64,000 nucleotides of DNA from Mycolicibacterium xanthum (GTDB taxonomy: Bacteria > Actinomycetota > Actinomycetes > Mycobacteriales > Mycobacteriaceae). Under the pieces are notes generated by a model. It was not told where the DNA came from. It searched no databases and saw only the letters and a list, made by a program, of their open reading frames with translations. The stretch lies in NCBI RefSeq assembly GCF_019710635.1, contig NZ_JAIFZS010000025.1, positions 1-64,000 of the forward strand, read 5' to 3'. Both the position numbers and the translations under genes were made by a program. Shown here piece after piece: positions 1 through 9,084 of this stretch (position 1 is its first letter; each line of letters begins with the position of its first letter).

Positions 1-168
1 GCCCGAGACCATGCCCAGGATGAGTTCGCCGGCATGGCGCAACGGTTCGTAGCGGGCGAAGCGCGGCGCGATCCGATCGATCATCGCCGAGTACTCGGTC
101 TGCCACCGGTCAGGGTCTACGCTATGAACCGCGGTGACCGCGGCCAATTCAATTGTCTTCACAAACAT
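1..168 (-). CDS. IS701-type transposase, N-terminal part, cut by the window edge
   Basis: This reading frame enters from the left edge and can start at the ATG at 166-168 (a GTG at 160-162 is an alternative). The visible 56 residues include SVDPDRWQTEYSAMIDRI followed by RFARYEPLRHAGELILGM. That is the typical N-terminus of IS701-family transposases of actinobacteria: a DPDRW motif, then RFARxEPRxRA and a hydrophobic LGLLSGL-like stretch. These enzymes are DDE transposases; the catalytic residues lie beyond the window. No gene is visible between its start and the next gene, so the rest of the element should lie to the left. Family assignment rests on memory of the motif pattern. Completeness of the copy cannot be judged. 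Confidence 0.6.
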   Translation of the reverse strand, partial: MFVKTIELAAVTAVHSVDPDRWQTEYSAMIDRIAPRFARYEPLRHAGELILGMVSG

Positions 169-190
169 CGAACGATGCCGCGGTCACCGC
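131..190. repeat. 14-bp perfect inverted repeat around the transposase start
   Basis: The arms gcggtgaccgcggc (131-144) and gccgcggtcaccgc (177-190) are exact reverse complements separated by 32 nt. The transposase start codon lies between them. They could be part of the insertion-sequence end, a transposase-binding site, or a hairpin that limits translation from outside transcripts. The other end of the element is outside the window, so terminal inverted repeats cannot be confirmed. Confidence 0.5.
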
Positions 191-493
191 CCTGACCAGC
201 GCAGACACGCCGAAACTCGTCAGCCCCGATCTACGGCTGCAGTACTAGCGGACCACCGCCGTCATCCCTTTAGCGACTTCCCGCGCAACGTAACAGCCAC
301 AGTCCGATCAGCACGGGACTTGCCGACACCCTCGACCAGCTCGACAAGCCTGCATAGGCGAGCGGCCCAACGCAGACGGCCCGCACTACTCTCCGGTGGC
401 GGGCCGATCTCATTTCAGACCTCGGGGGATAGCGTGCTGGGCTACCCCCGTGCCCTACCGCCTCAAGGCGTGATGACCCCGAGCTATCCGTTT
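191..493. other. stretch without a recognisable gene
   Basis: About 300 bases between the transposase start and the end of the DUF3303 gene. Open frames exist on both strands, but their translations are arginine- and serine-rich, have no recognisable motif, and behave like GC-rich shadow frames. I see no tRNA, terminator or clear promoter here. It may contain the outer end of the insertion sequence and the target-site junction. Confidence 0.4.
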
Positions 494-769
494 CTAGCCG
501 TACAGCGACTGGAGCACTGCCGCTCCGTCCGCGTCTTCGACAAGAGGGGTGGCCTCGATCGCCATAAATTCGTACCACTCCGCCATCCAACGGAATATCG
601 CCTTCGGATCGTCGCTTTCCGCGATAGCGAAGCCCTTGCCATTGGAGCCGTGCCAGCGGCCGATCATTTGAGCTCCAGCAGGAGGGGAGCCGCCGGTCTC
701 GAGAAATCGCGCGACCGCTGCCCGGTAGGCGTCACCGTGGGGCAATGTCCATGACATCAGGAACTTCAT
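494..769 (-). CDS. DUF3303 family small protein
   Basis: A 91-residue protein starting MKFLMSWTLPHG and continuing through GRWHGSNGKGFAIAESDD and MAEWYEFMAIEATPLVED. This is the pattern of the DUF3303 family: small proteins of ferredoxin-like appearance and unknown biochemical role. The start at 769 is preferred over upstream codons because of a GGGAG ribosome-binding site at 776-780 and because family members begin MKFL. Two DosR-like palindromes and a TAGTGT -10 box lie 70-115 nt upstream, so expression under hypoxia, nitric oxide or redox stress is plausible. The gene stands alone. Function unknown. Confidence 0.75.
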   Translation of the reverse strand: MKFLMSWTLPHGDAYRAAVARFLETGGSPPAGAQMIGRWHGSNGKGFAIAESDDPKAIFRWMAEWYEFMAIEATPLVEDADGAAVLQSLYG

Positions 770-839
770 AATCGACTCCCTAACTACGTTGTTCTGTTGA
801 GCGACTAGTGGAAACCTCCGTTGACGCGGAACCTGCCCG

Positions 840-886
840 ACACTAGGGGCCACAAGGCCCTGGGAAATAGGGCCGAAGGTCCCAAC
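840..886 (-). promoter_or_regulatory. paired DosR-like boxes with -10 element
   Basis: Two palindromic 14-mers resemble the mycobacterial DosR (DevR) consensus GGGACTWWAGTCCC. They are GGGCCACAAGGCCC at 847-860 and GGGACCTTCGGCCC (minus strand) at 870-883, with centres 23 nt apart. A TAGTGT -10 element follows directly at 840-845 on the minus strand. That places the proximal box near the -35 position of a promoter for the DUF3303 gene, with a leader of roughly 65 nt. The match is partial (box 2 about 11 of 14), so this is a motif-level prediction. Confidence 0.45.
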
Positions 887-890
887 CTAG

Positions 891-1522
891 ACCCATCGTC
901 GACTCCATGCAGTCCGCTGATCCGAAGAGCCGGGCGGTCTCCTTAACCTTGCCGCCGGTATCACCCCCGGGTCACCCTCTCAGTAGCCCGTATCGGTACC
1001 GACGCATCGGCTATCAATAATCGCCGCGTTCACGGAAGCACGATGATCCGTTGCCGTTTCGGCGGCCGCCAGGCCGTGCGCAGCTGCGCCCCAATGCGCC
1101 AACGACGCGGCCACCAACGGGCTGATCGCCACCGTGGCATCACGGCGGTCCCATGCATGACCGCCAGCGATCAACCGGGCGCTGCCGCGCCGGAACCCGC
1201 CGGATGGTCGGCTCCATCAACGTCGACATCATGGGCTGGCAGTACAGCGACCGCACCGTGAGCGGACCGTCCGCATCGAATCGACCGAGGAATTCAACGA
1301 CGGCGACAGGCCTGGCTTTCCAGGCGCGCCTCGTCGCAGCGTCCGAACTCGCCGCGGTCGGTGACTCGGACGATGTTGGGATGCCGCTTCCCGGAGAACC
1401 CATGAATCGAACATTAGTGCGACCCACCGACACATCCGCCCCCGCCCGGAATGTGACCACAGAAACCAAAGTGATGAAAGGGATTTCAGAGGTCAGCAGA
1501 TCGGTGCGCGAACAGCAAGGGC
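891..1522. other. accessory stretch without an intact gene; possible ribokinase remnant
   Basis: About 630 bases without a convincing intact gene. On the plus strand a frame opening at 1204 reads MVGSINVDIMG and later LAFQARLVAASELAAVGDSD. This loosely resembles the N-terminal part of PfkB/ribokinase-family sugar kinases (VGSINVD, then AxxAARLG and VGDDxxG), but without the expected glycine-rich GGKGANQ stretch. It could be a decayed kinase fragment or chance. Other frames give equally unspecific matches, so no gene is called. Confidence 0.25.
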
Positions 1523-1525
1523 TAG

Positions 1526-2732
<1,207 letters not shown>

Positions 2733-2736
<4 letters not shown>

Positions 2737-3188
2737 GCAAGACCCTGCTGATTGTGCACCACACGCCGTCCCCGCACTGTCAGGAGATGTTCGAGGCGGT
2801 CGTAGCCGGTGCGACCGACCCGGACATCGAGGGCATCGAAGTCGTTCGGCGACAAGCACTCACGGTCTCACCATTCGAGATGCTGCAGGCTGACGGCTAC
2901 CTGTTGGGGACTCCGGTCAACCTCGGCTACGTTTCCGGCGCTCTCAAGCACGCCTTTGACGTCAGCTACTACCAACTGCTGGACTCCACCCGAGGCAGAC
3001 CATTCGGGCTGTGGCTGCACGGCAACGAGGGCACGGAAGGGGCGGAGCGGGCGGTGGACGGGATCACCGCGGGGCTGGGCTGGGTGAAGGCAGCCGAGCA
3101 CGTTGTGGTGATGGGCAAGCCGACCAAGGCGGACCTCGAGGCGTGCTGGAACCTGGGCGCGACCGTCGCCGCGACGTTGATGGGGTGA
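2733..3188 (+). CDS. flavodoxin/NADPH-dependent FMN reductase-like protein
   Basis: A 151-residue flavodoxin-fold protein. The N-terminal TLLIVHHTPSPHCQEM matches the phosphate-binding loop that follows the first strand in FMN-binding flavodoxin-like proteins. Residues GYLLGTPVNLGYVSGALKHAFD match the loop contacting the isoalloxazine ring. GTG is the start: it overlaps the previous stop (GTGA) and has GGAGGG at 2721-2726. It is the last gene of the dapB operon and corresponds to Rv2771c by position. The natural electron acceptor is unknown. Confidence 0.8.
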
Positions 3189-3281
3189 AGCAGTCAGAGC
3201 GAACACGGAAGTCACGATGTTGACGCGTCGCCGCCTTGTCGCGCGAAGAACATCGACCGCAGCCGACCCCTTCACGGCCCG

Positions 3282-3746
3282 ATGATCCGCGCCGCCGAGG
3301 TCGTGCGGGAGGCCATCGCGGCCAGCGGAACCGGCGAACCCTGGTGCGTGTTCGATGACCGCCTGCCCGATGCGGTTCGGGCCGGTAATCGCTTGATCCT
3401 GGTCGAGACCGACACCGACGAGCGTGGACGGCCCGCTGGTCTGGGCTGGCTCATCACCGTCTATGCGGTCGATGGTGGAGACGCCACGCCGGTCGCCGTG
3501 CACGTTGCGGAAACGAAGAACGCGGCTCGCCGGGGGCTCACCTCGTTGATCCGTCAGACCGGACGGCCGGTCGTGGAACGACCACTGACGTGGACGCGGG
3601 AGAAACCTGGACTGTACCGGTCGGGCAAGTACCTGGTCGGGCATCTCGACACCGGGGAGTGGTTCGGCGAAGGTCCCGGCGTCGATCAGGTGTACGACTC
3701 CAAGGCCGACGCCCAGGCCGCGTGCGACGCCGCACGGGGCAGGTAG
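3282..3746 (+). CDS. hypothetical protein
   Basis: A 154-residue soluble protein I do not recognise. It has no signal peptide or membrane helix. Recognisable stretches are WCVFDDRLPDAVRAGNRL near the N-terminus and LYRSGKYLVGHLDTGEWFG near the C-terminus, then an alanine-rich tail. Regular codon usage and a frame open from a reasonable ATG support a real gene. It lies 93 nt after the flavodoxin-like gene and just ahead of two small membrane-protein genes in the same direction. Function cannot be inferred. Confidence 0.6.
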   Translation: MIRAAEVVREAIAASGTGEPWCVFDDRLPDAVRAGNRLILVETDTDERGRPAGLGWLITVYAVDGGDATPVAVHVAETKNAARRGLTSLIRQTGRPVVERPLTWTREKPGLYRSGKYLVGHLDTGEWFGEGPGVDQVYDSKADAQAACDAARGR

Positions 3747-3808
3747 TCATCGCAGGACTCCGGCCTCCAGGGATAGCCGCGATTCCGTGCGCATGGTACG
3801 AAGTGGCC

Positions 3809-4273
3809 ATGCTGACAGCACCGATGCAGATCCCCGGGATCACCGGAGCCGTGATGGTCAACGTGAACGCCTGGACCGGCAAGCGTAAGCTGTTCGTCGA
3901 CGGTGCCGAGGTCCCGACGACGCGGGGGAGCTTCGAGTTCACCGGGGCGTTCGGGCAACCGGTGTCCGGTCAGATCAAACGGCTCATGCCCTGGGAGGTC
4001 TATCCCAGGGTCGCGATCGGGGACGTCATCCACCGCACCGGCGAAGAGCCGCCGGTCTGGCTGAAGGTGGTCGCGGGGTTGCCCATCCTGCTGGCAGCCG
4101 GTGGGCTGCTCGGCCTGCTGATCGGGTTCCTCGGGGTGATCGCGAACTTCGAGGTGATCCGCACCGGGGCCGCCAGGGGTGCGGTCGTCGCGATCAGCAT
4201 CGGTACATTGCTGGTGTGCGCCGTCGTTCTGCTGATCGTGGCGGGGTTGATCGGCGCCGCCATCCGAATGTGA
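3809..4273 (+). CDS. hypothetical two-helix membrane protein
   Basis: A 154-residue protein. Residues 1-80 are soluble (VNVNAWTGKRKLFVDGAEV suggests a beta-rich domain), followed by membrane helices at about 85-112 and 124-150. I chose the ATG at 3809 because the domain begins directly after it and the upstream frame runs through the end of the preceding gene. It is followed after 24 nt by another small membrane protein, so the two may act together. Function unknown. Confidence 0.65.
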   Translation: MLTAPMQIPGITGAVMVNVNAWTGKRKLFVDGAEVPTTRGSFEFTGAFGQPVSGQIKRLMPWEVYPRVAIGDVIHRTGEEPPVWLKVVAGLPILLAAGGLLGLLIGFLGVIANFEVIRTGAARGAVVAISIGTLLVCAVVLLIVAGLIGAAIRM

Positions 4274-4297
4274 TCATCGCGTCGAACAGGGAGAAAC

Positions 4298-4771
4298 ATG
4301 CCGGGCCTTGCTGAAATCGCCGTTGCCAGCGCCCCGCTCGCCGGTGGCGCCCTGCTGGGAATGGCTGCCGGAAACTTCAAAGCCCCGGACATGCGCGCGG
4401 CCATCAGTAAGGACATGGATCTGCTGGACCGGATTCCCGCCGACCAGGAACATCGGCGCGCCGACCTGGAGCGGGTGATCGACGCACGGATCGACATGCT
4501 GATCAACGGCTTCGACAAGAACCAGCAGATCCGTGCGGTGGCCGCCGGTTACGAAGGCAACTGGCGCGACATCGTGGTGTTCCTCAGCGCGATTCTGTTC
4601 ACCGTCGTGTGGTGGAACGTGGAACACTCCCGCGCCGACTGGCTGATACTGTTCCTCACTCTGCTCACGTTGACGGCCATCTCAGGGTTCTACGCGGTGC
4701 GCGGCATCATGCGCGGCGTCAAGACCTACCGGGAGTCCCGCCAAATCCAGCAGCATCCCCACGTTCAGTAG
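4298..4771 (+). CDS. hypothetical membrane protein
   Basis: A 157-residue protein with a hydrophobic N-terminal segment (about 5-24), a charged helical middle (residues 36-85, rich in Asp, Arg and Glu) and two membrane helices at about 91-107 and 114-135, then a basic tail. GGGAG lies just before the ATG. Its last codons overlap the end of the convergent CitE-like gene by 7 bp. I do not recognise the family; no enzymatic motif is visible. Confidence 0.65.
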   Translation: MPGLAEIAVASAPLAGGALLGMAAGNFKAPDMRAAISKDMDLLDRIPADQEHRRADLERVIDARIDMLINGFDKNQQIRAVAAGYEGNWRDIVVFLSAILFTVVWWNVEHSRADWLILFLTLLTLTAISGFYAVRGIMRGVKTYRESRQIQQHPHVQ

Positions 4772-5693
4772 TGGTAGGTGTCTGACGGCGCCGGGATGTG
4801 AGCCGGATCGTCGACGTCGTCGAAGTCCGACGATTCGATGCCGTAGGCCCGCGCCAGATCGAGGATCTTGGTGGCCCGTGGGATGCGGGGAGGTCCGAGC
4901 CGTTGCGGATCTCCCCGCCGTCGCGTTCGTACTCGACGAAAAACTCCTTCGCCCAGCCGATCTCCTCAACCGAGGGGGAAAGCCCTTCGTTGATCGTGGG
5001 GCATTGGTCGGGCGTCAGGCAGATCTTGCCGGTCATGCCGAACTCGGCCGACACCGCGGTCGCCTCGCTCAACCGTAGAGCGCTGGAGCCCACCATCGGG
5101 CCGTCGATGGCGCTGGGCAGGTGCGCCGCCTTGGCGGCGATGGTGAACCGGGACCGCGCGTATGCCAGCGTCAGCGGATCGTCGCCGAAGCCGGTGTCCC
5201 TGCGGAAGTCGCCGATACCGAACGCCAGCCGGAAGGTGCCCTTCGCGGAGGCGATCTCGGTGATGCGTTCCAGCCCGCGTGCGGTTTCCACCAACGCGAC
5301 GATCGGCACGTCGGGCAGCCGCTTGGCGGTCTCGGTGACGTGGTCGACGGACTCCACCATCGCCAGCATCACGCCGCCGACCGAGGTGCCCGCCAGCATC
5401 TGCAGGTCACCGGCCCACCATTCGGTGCCGAAGCCGTTGATGCGCACCCAGTCGTCGTGGCCCTCGGCCAGCCACCGGGTGACGTTGTCGCGCGCGGCGG
5501 CCTTGTCCTTGGGCGCGACGGCATCCTCGATGTCGAGCACCACGATGTCGGCCCGCGACGCGGCCGCGGCCGCGAAGCGGTCGTACTGTGCGCCGTTGAC
5601 CAGCAGCCAACTGCGGGCGAGCACCGGGTCGATGCGCCTGCCGTGTTCGCCGAAGGCCGATTCACTGAAGGTGTGGTCATACGCGGCGTTCAT
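4765..5693 (-). CDS. HpcH/HpaI aldolase / citrate lyase beta-like protein, apparently frameshifted
   Basis: The first 268 codons encode a CitE-like protein of the HpcH/HpaI fold, including VVLDIEDAVAPKDK (acidic metal site), VRINGFGTEWW and VALVETARGLERI. These enzymes cleave or form acyl-CoA thioesters of hydroxy acids with Mg2+. In the normal frame the protein then runs into an unrelated Arg/Thr/Ser-rich tail that stops at 4719. One extra base in the C run at 4887-4890 (minus strand) would restore a family-like ending (RIPRATKILDLARAYGIES and further to SDTYHY) with a stop at 4765-4767, giving about 309 residues. This is either a true frameshift mutation or a homopolymer sequencing error. 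I cannot tell which. Confidence 0.75.
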
Positions 5694-5726
5694 GGTCGCT
5701 CATCGCCGCCGCGCTGAGCAATACGA

Positions 5727-6464
5727 TCAGTGCAGGTGAGAGCCGAAGAAGGACTCCATGGCCGCCCAGTGCCGCCGCGCGGCCGGTTCGTCGTAGGGCG
5801 CGTTGTCGGGCACCGCGAAGCCGTGGGACGCCGAATACCACTCGATGGTGTGCTCGACGCCGGCCGCGGTCAGGGCCTTGTCCAGCGTCTCGCCTGCCTC
5901 GGTGGTGAAGGACGGGTCGTTCTGGGCGGCCCCGACGTACACCGGCGCCAGCATGGCGTCGGCCAACCGGTGCGGACTGCCCGGATCGTCGGCGGCCAGG
6001 CCGCCGCCGTGGAACGACATCGCCGCCGCGACGCGGTCGGGCACGCGGCCGGCCACGATCAGTGAGGTCCGGCCGCCCATGCAGTAGCCGGTGGTTCCGA
6101 ACGTCGCGCCGCGCACCTCGGGCCGCGCCGCCAGGTAGTCGAAGAACGCGGAGGCGTCGGCGGCCATGAACTCGGGGGTGACTTTGGAGATCATGCCGAA
6201 CAGGCGGTTGCGTTCGGCCTGGTCCTCGAACACGGTGGCCATCGTGAACGGTGCCCAGTCCCCGTCGCGGTAGTAGACGTCGGGGACCAGCACCGCGTAG
6301 CCGTAACCGGCCAGTTTGTCGGCCATCGCGGCGAAGGTCTCTCGGGCGCCGCCGGCGTCGGGATACATCACGATCCCGGGCCACGGGCCCTCGCCGTCGG
6401 GTGTGTGCAGGGTGACGGGACACGAGCCGTCTGCGGTCGTCACGGTGTCGGCGATCCTGGGCAT
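5727..6464 (-). CDS. dienelactone hydrolase family protein (Rv2765 type)
   Basis: A 245-residue alpha/beta hydrolase. The nucleophile elbow is GTTGYCMGG with a cysteine nucleophile, the signature of dienelactone hydrolases. YASHGF-like ASHGFAV near the C-terminus supplies the histidine. It begins MPRIADTV at 6464 and is transcribed away from thyA; the two starts are 43 nt apart. In M. tuberculosis Rv2765 sits in the same divergent arrangement with thyA. Dienelactone hydrolases hydrolyse lactones in aromatic degradation, but family members have varied substrates, so the physiological role stays open. Confidence 0.85.
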   Translation of the reverse strand: MPRIADTVTTADGSCPVTLHTPDGEGPWPGIVMYPDAGGARETFAAMADKLAGYGYAVLVPDVYYRDGDWAPFTMATVFEDQAERNRLFGMISKVTPEFMAADASAFFDYLAARPEVRGATFGTTGYCMGGRTSLIVAGRVPDRVAAAMSFHGGGLAADDPGSPHRLADAMLAPVYVGAAQNDPSFTTEAGETLDKALTAAGVEHTIEWYSASHGFAVPDNAPYDEPAARRHWAAMESFFGSHLH

Positions 6465-6506
6465 GGCTTCTGTTCTACTCCGTCCGGTTGCCCGTAAGCT
6501 GGGCGC

Positions 6507-7307
6507 GTGCCGATCGCCACCCCTTACGAGGACCTGCTGCGACTCGTGCTCGAGACCGGAATCGCGAAATCCGACCGGACCGGCACCGGTACCCGCAGCC
6601 TGTTCGGGCATCAGATGCGCTACGACCTCGCCACCGGGTTCCCGCTGATCACCACCAAGAAGGTGCACACCAAGTCGATCGTCTACGAGCTGCTCTGGTT
6701 CCTGCGCGGGGATTCGAACGTGCGCTGGCTGCAGGACCGCGGCGTCACGATCTGGGACGAATGGGCTTCTCCGACTGGAGATCTGGGCCCGGTGTACGGG
6801 GTCCAGTGGAGATCGTGGCCGACGCCGTCGGGTGAGCACATCGACCAGATCAGCGCGGCGGTGCAGCTGCTGCGAACCGACCCGGACTCGCGGCGCAACA
6901 TCGTCTCCGCGTGGAACGTCGGCGAGATCCCGCAGATGGCCCTGCCGCCGTGTCATGCGTTCTTCCAGTTCTACGTCGCCGACGGACGGCTGAGCTGCCA
7001 GCTGTACCAGCGCAGCGCCGACCTGTTCCTCGGGGTGCCGTTCAACATCGCCAGCTACGCGTTGCTGACCCACATGATGGCCGCACAGGCCGGCCTCGGG
7101 GTCGGGGAGTTCATCTGGACCGGCGGGGACTGTCACATCTACGACAACCACGTCGAGCAGGTCGCCGAGCAGCTCTCGCGCGAGCCGCGACCATACCCTG
7201 TTCTCGTTCTGGCCCAGCGGGATTCGATCTTCGACTACGCCTACGACGACGTCGTCATCGAGAACTACGACCCACACCCGGCGATCAAGGCCCCGGTGGC
7301 GGTGTAG
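6507..7307 (+). CDS. thyA: thymidylate synthase (folate-dependent, ThyA)
   Basis: A 266-residue ThyA that methylates dUMP to dTMP using methylene-tetrahydrofolate, releasing dihydrofolate. The catalytic cysteine is C149 in [13 protein letters not shown]; the arginines of [11 protein letters not shown] and the dUMP-binding [10 protein letters not shown] segment are present. It starts with GTG at 6507; a TAAGCT -10 box at 6495-6500 leaves 6 nt, which indicates leaderless transcription. dfrA follows in the same direction and recycles the dihydrofolate product. The window also holds thyX, so two unrelated thymidylate synthases coexist, as in other mycobacteria. Confidence 0.97.
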   Translation: MPIATPYEDLLRLVLETGIAKSDRTGTGTRSLFGHQMRYDLATGFPLITTKKVHTKSIVYELLWFLRGDSNVRWLQDRGVTIWDEWASPTGDLGPVYGVQWRSWPTPSGEHIDQISAAVQLLRTDPDSRRNIVSAWNVGEIPQMALPPCHAFFQFYVADGRLSCQLYQRSADLFLGVPFNIASYALLTHMMAAQAGLGVGEFIWTGGDCHIYDNHVEQVAEQLSREPRPYPVLVLAQRDSIFDYAYDDVVIENYDPHPAIKAPVAV

Positions 7308-7339
7308 GTGTCCATGAGGATTGCTTGCAGGTCCGAATC

Positions 7340-7825
7340 ATGACTGCGGGCGTATCGCTGATCTGGGCCCAGTCCAGCTCCGGGGTGATCGGTCGAGACA
7401 ACGCGATCCCGTGGCGGGTACCCGAGGATCTGGCCCGCTTCAAGGAGCTCACGATGGGCCGGACCGTGATCATGGGCCGGCGCACCTGGGAGTCGCTGCC
7501 CGGTTCGGTGCGGCCGTTGCCGGGCCGCAGGAATGTCGTGGTGACGCGGCAGGCCGGCTACCTGGCCGAGGGAGCGGAAGTGGTCACCGACATCGAGGAC
7601 GCCCCACTCGAGGGCGCCTGGGTGATCGGCGGATCGCAGATTTACGGGTTGGCGTTGCCGCTGGCGAACCGGTGCGAGGTCACCGAGGTGGACATCGACC
7701 TGCACCGGCGGGACGACGACGCGCTGGCGCCGGTGCTCGACGACTCGTGGGTGGGTACCGTCGGGAATTGGCACGACAGCACATCGGGGTTGCGCTACCG
7801 GTTCTACAGCTACGTCAGGCCGTGA
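7340..7825 (+). CDS. dfrA: dihydrofolate reductase
   Basis: A 161-residue DHFR that regenerates tetrahydrofolate with NADPH. Characteristic segments are [20 protein letters not shown] (active-site loop), [13 protein letters not shown] with the catalytic acidic residue after [14 protein letters not shown], and [13 protein letters not shown] (NADPH binding). ATG at 7340 gives the standard length; it lies 32 nt after thyA, so both probably share one transcript. The stop codon overlaps the GTG of the next gene (GTGA). This is the usual target of antifolates. Confidence 0.97.
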   Translation: MTAGVSLIWAQSSSGVIGRDNAIPWRVPEDLARFKELTMGRTVIMGRRTWESLPGSVRPLPGRRNVVVTRQAGYLAEGAEVVTDIEDAPLEGAWVIGGSQIYGLALPLANRCEVTEVDIDLHRRDDDALAPVLDDSWVGTVGNWHDSTSGLRYRFYSYVRP

Positions 7826-9030
7826 GGCTCACCGCTGCGCAGGCGCGGCGGGTGGCGGTCGCGGCGCAGGGCTTCGGCGAGCCGAAGCCGGCCGGGCCGG
7901 TCACGCGTGCCCATCTCAAGCGGCTCGTCGCGCGGCTGCAGGTGTTGCAGCTGGACTCGGTGTCGGTCGCGGTGCGTGCGCACTACGCCCCGGTGTTCAG
8001 CCGGCTCGGGCCCTACGACCGCGACATCCTGGATCGTGCGGCCTGGCGCCACTCGGCCCGGTCGCCGAGGCTGCTGGTCGAGTACTGGGCGCACGAAGCG
8101 GCGCTGATGTCGGTCGAGGACTGGCCGCTGCTGCGCTGGCGGATGCGCGAGTACTCCCACGGCCGGTGGGGCAGCGAGATCGTCCGGCGCAACGCCAAGC
8201 TGGCCGACGACGTGGTGGCCGCGGTGACGGCGCTGGGCCCGTCGACCGCCGGGCAGATCGAGGCCTATCTGGAGTCCGAACCGCGGGGCCGAAAAGGTCC
8301 CTGGTGGGATCGCAGCGACACCAAATGGGTGGCCGAGGCGCTGTGGTCGTCGGGGGTGCTGACCACCGCCACCCGGGTCGGGTTCGCACGCCACTACGAC
8401 CTCACCGAACGGGTGCTGCCCGCCGACGTGGTGAACCGGGAGGTGGACGAGCCCGACGCGGTCCGCGAGCTCGCGCGACGGGCCGCCGCGGCGCTGGGCA
8501 TCGCCACCGAGGCCGACATCCGCGACTACTTCCGGTTGGGTGCCCGCCAGATCAAGCCCGCGATCGCCGACCTGGTCGCCGCCGGTGAGCTCGAACGCGT
8601 CGACGTCGACGGCTGGTCGGCCCCGGCCTACCTGTGCGCCGGGCAGACGGTGCCGCGGCGGGACCGCGGGACGGCTCTGCTGTGCCCGTTCGACCCGCTG
8701 ATCTTCTTCCGGCCGCGGGTCGAGCGGCTGTTCGGGTTCCACTACCGCATCGAGATCTACACCCCGGCACTCAAACGGAGGTTCGGCTACTACGTGTGGC
8801 CGATGCTGCTCGACGGCGAACTGGTGGGCCGGCTCGATCTGAAGGCGGACCGGACCCGGGACGCGCTGCAGGTGCTCGGTGCGTTCGCGGAAGACGGCCG
8901 GAACCCGGGCCGGGTGGCCGACGCGATGGCGGGCGAGCTGCGGTCGATGGCCTCGTGGCTGGGGCTGGGCGACGTCGTCGTCGGTGACCGCGGCAACGTG
9001 GTGGCACAACTAGGTCGTGCGCTGAGATAA
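7822..9030 (+). CDS. YcaQ/AlkZ-type winged-helix DNA glycosylase
   Basis: A 402-residue protein of the HTH_42 (formerly DUF1006) superfamily, which includes E. coli YcaQ and Streptomyces AlkZ. These are DNA glycosylases that unhook interstrand crosslinks or remove bulky alkylated bases. LQLDSVSV carries Q43-L-D45, the QxD catalytic motif of YcaQ-like members rather than the QxQ of AlkZ. Further family features are the RLG-YD segment, [10 protein letters not shown] and the C-terminal [14 protein letters not shown] overlaps the dfrA stop, so it belongs to the thyA-dfrA operon and links nucleotide supply with repair. Confidence 0.85.
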   Translation: MRLTAAQARRVAVAAQGFGEPKPAGPVTRAHLKRLVARLQVLQLDSVSVAVRAHYAPVFSRLGPYDRDILDRAAWRHSARSPRLLVEYWAHEAALMSVEDWPLLRWRMREYSHGRWGSEIVRRNAKLADDVVAAVTALGPSTAGQIEAYLESEPRGRKGPWWDRSDTKWVAEALWSSGVLTTATRVGFARHYDLTERVLPADVVNREVDEPDAVRELARRAAAALGIATEADIRDYFRLGARQIKPAIADLVAAGELERVDVDGWSAPAYLCAGQTVPRRDRGTALLCPFDPLIFFRPRVERLFGFHYRIEIYTPALKRRFGYYVWPMLLDGELVGRLDLKADRTRDALQVLGAFAEDGRNPGRVADAMAGELRSMASWLGLGDVVVGDRGNVVAQLGRALR

Positions 9031-9084
9031 CGTGTGGTACGTGTAAGTACCGTAGGGGGGTACAACGGCGAAGGAGCTGCACCC

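Noticed and set aside
134..754. Plus-strand frame of 206 codons at the left edge
   Set aside because: Arg/Ser-rich composition, antisense to the transposase start and the DUF3303 gene, no recognisable domain.
1204..1420. Intact ribokinase gene
   Set aside because: Only two short resemblances and no glycine-rich or C-terminal DTxGAGD motif; kept only as a weak remnant.
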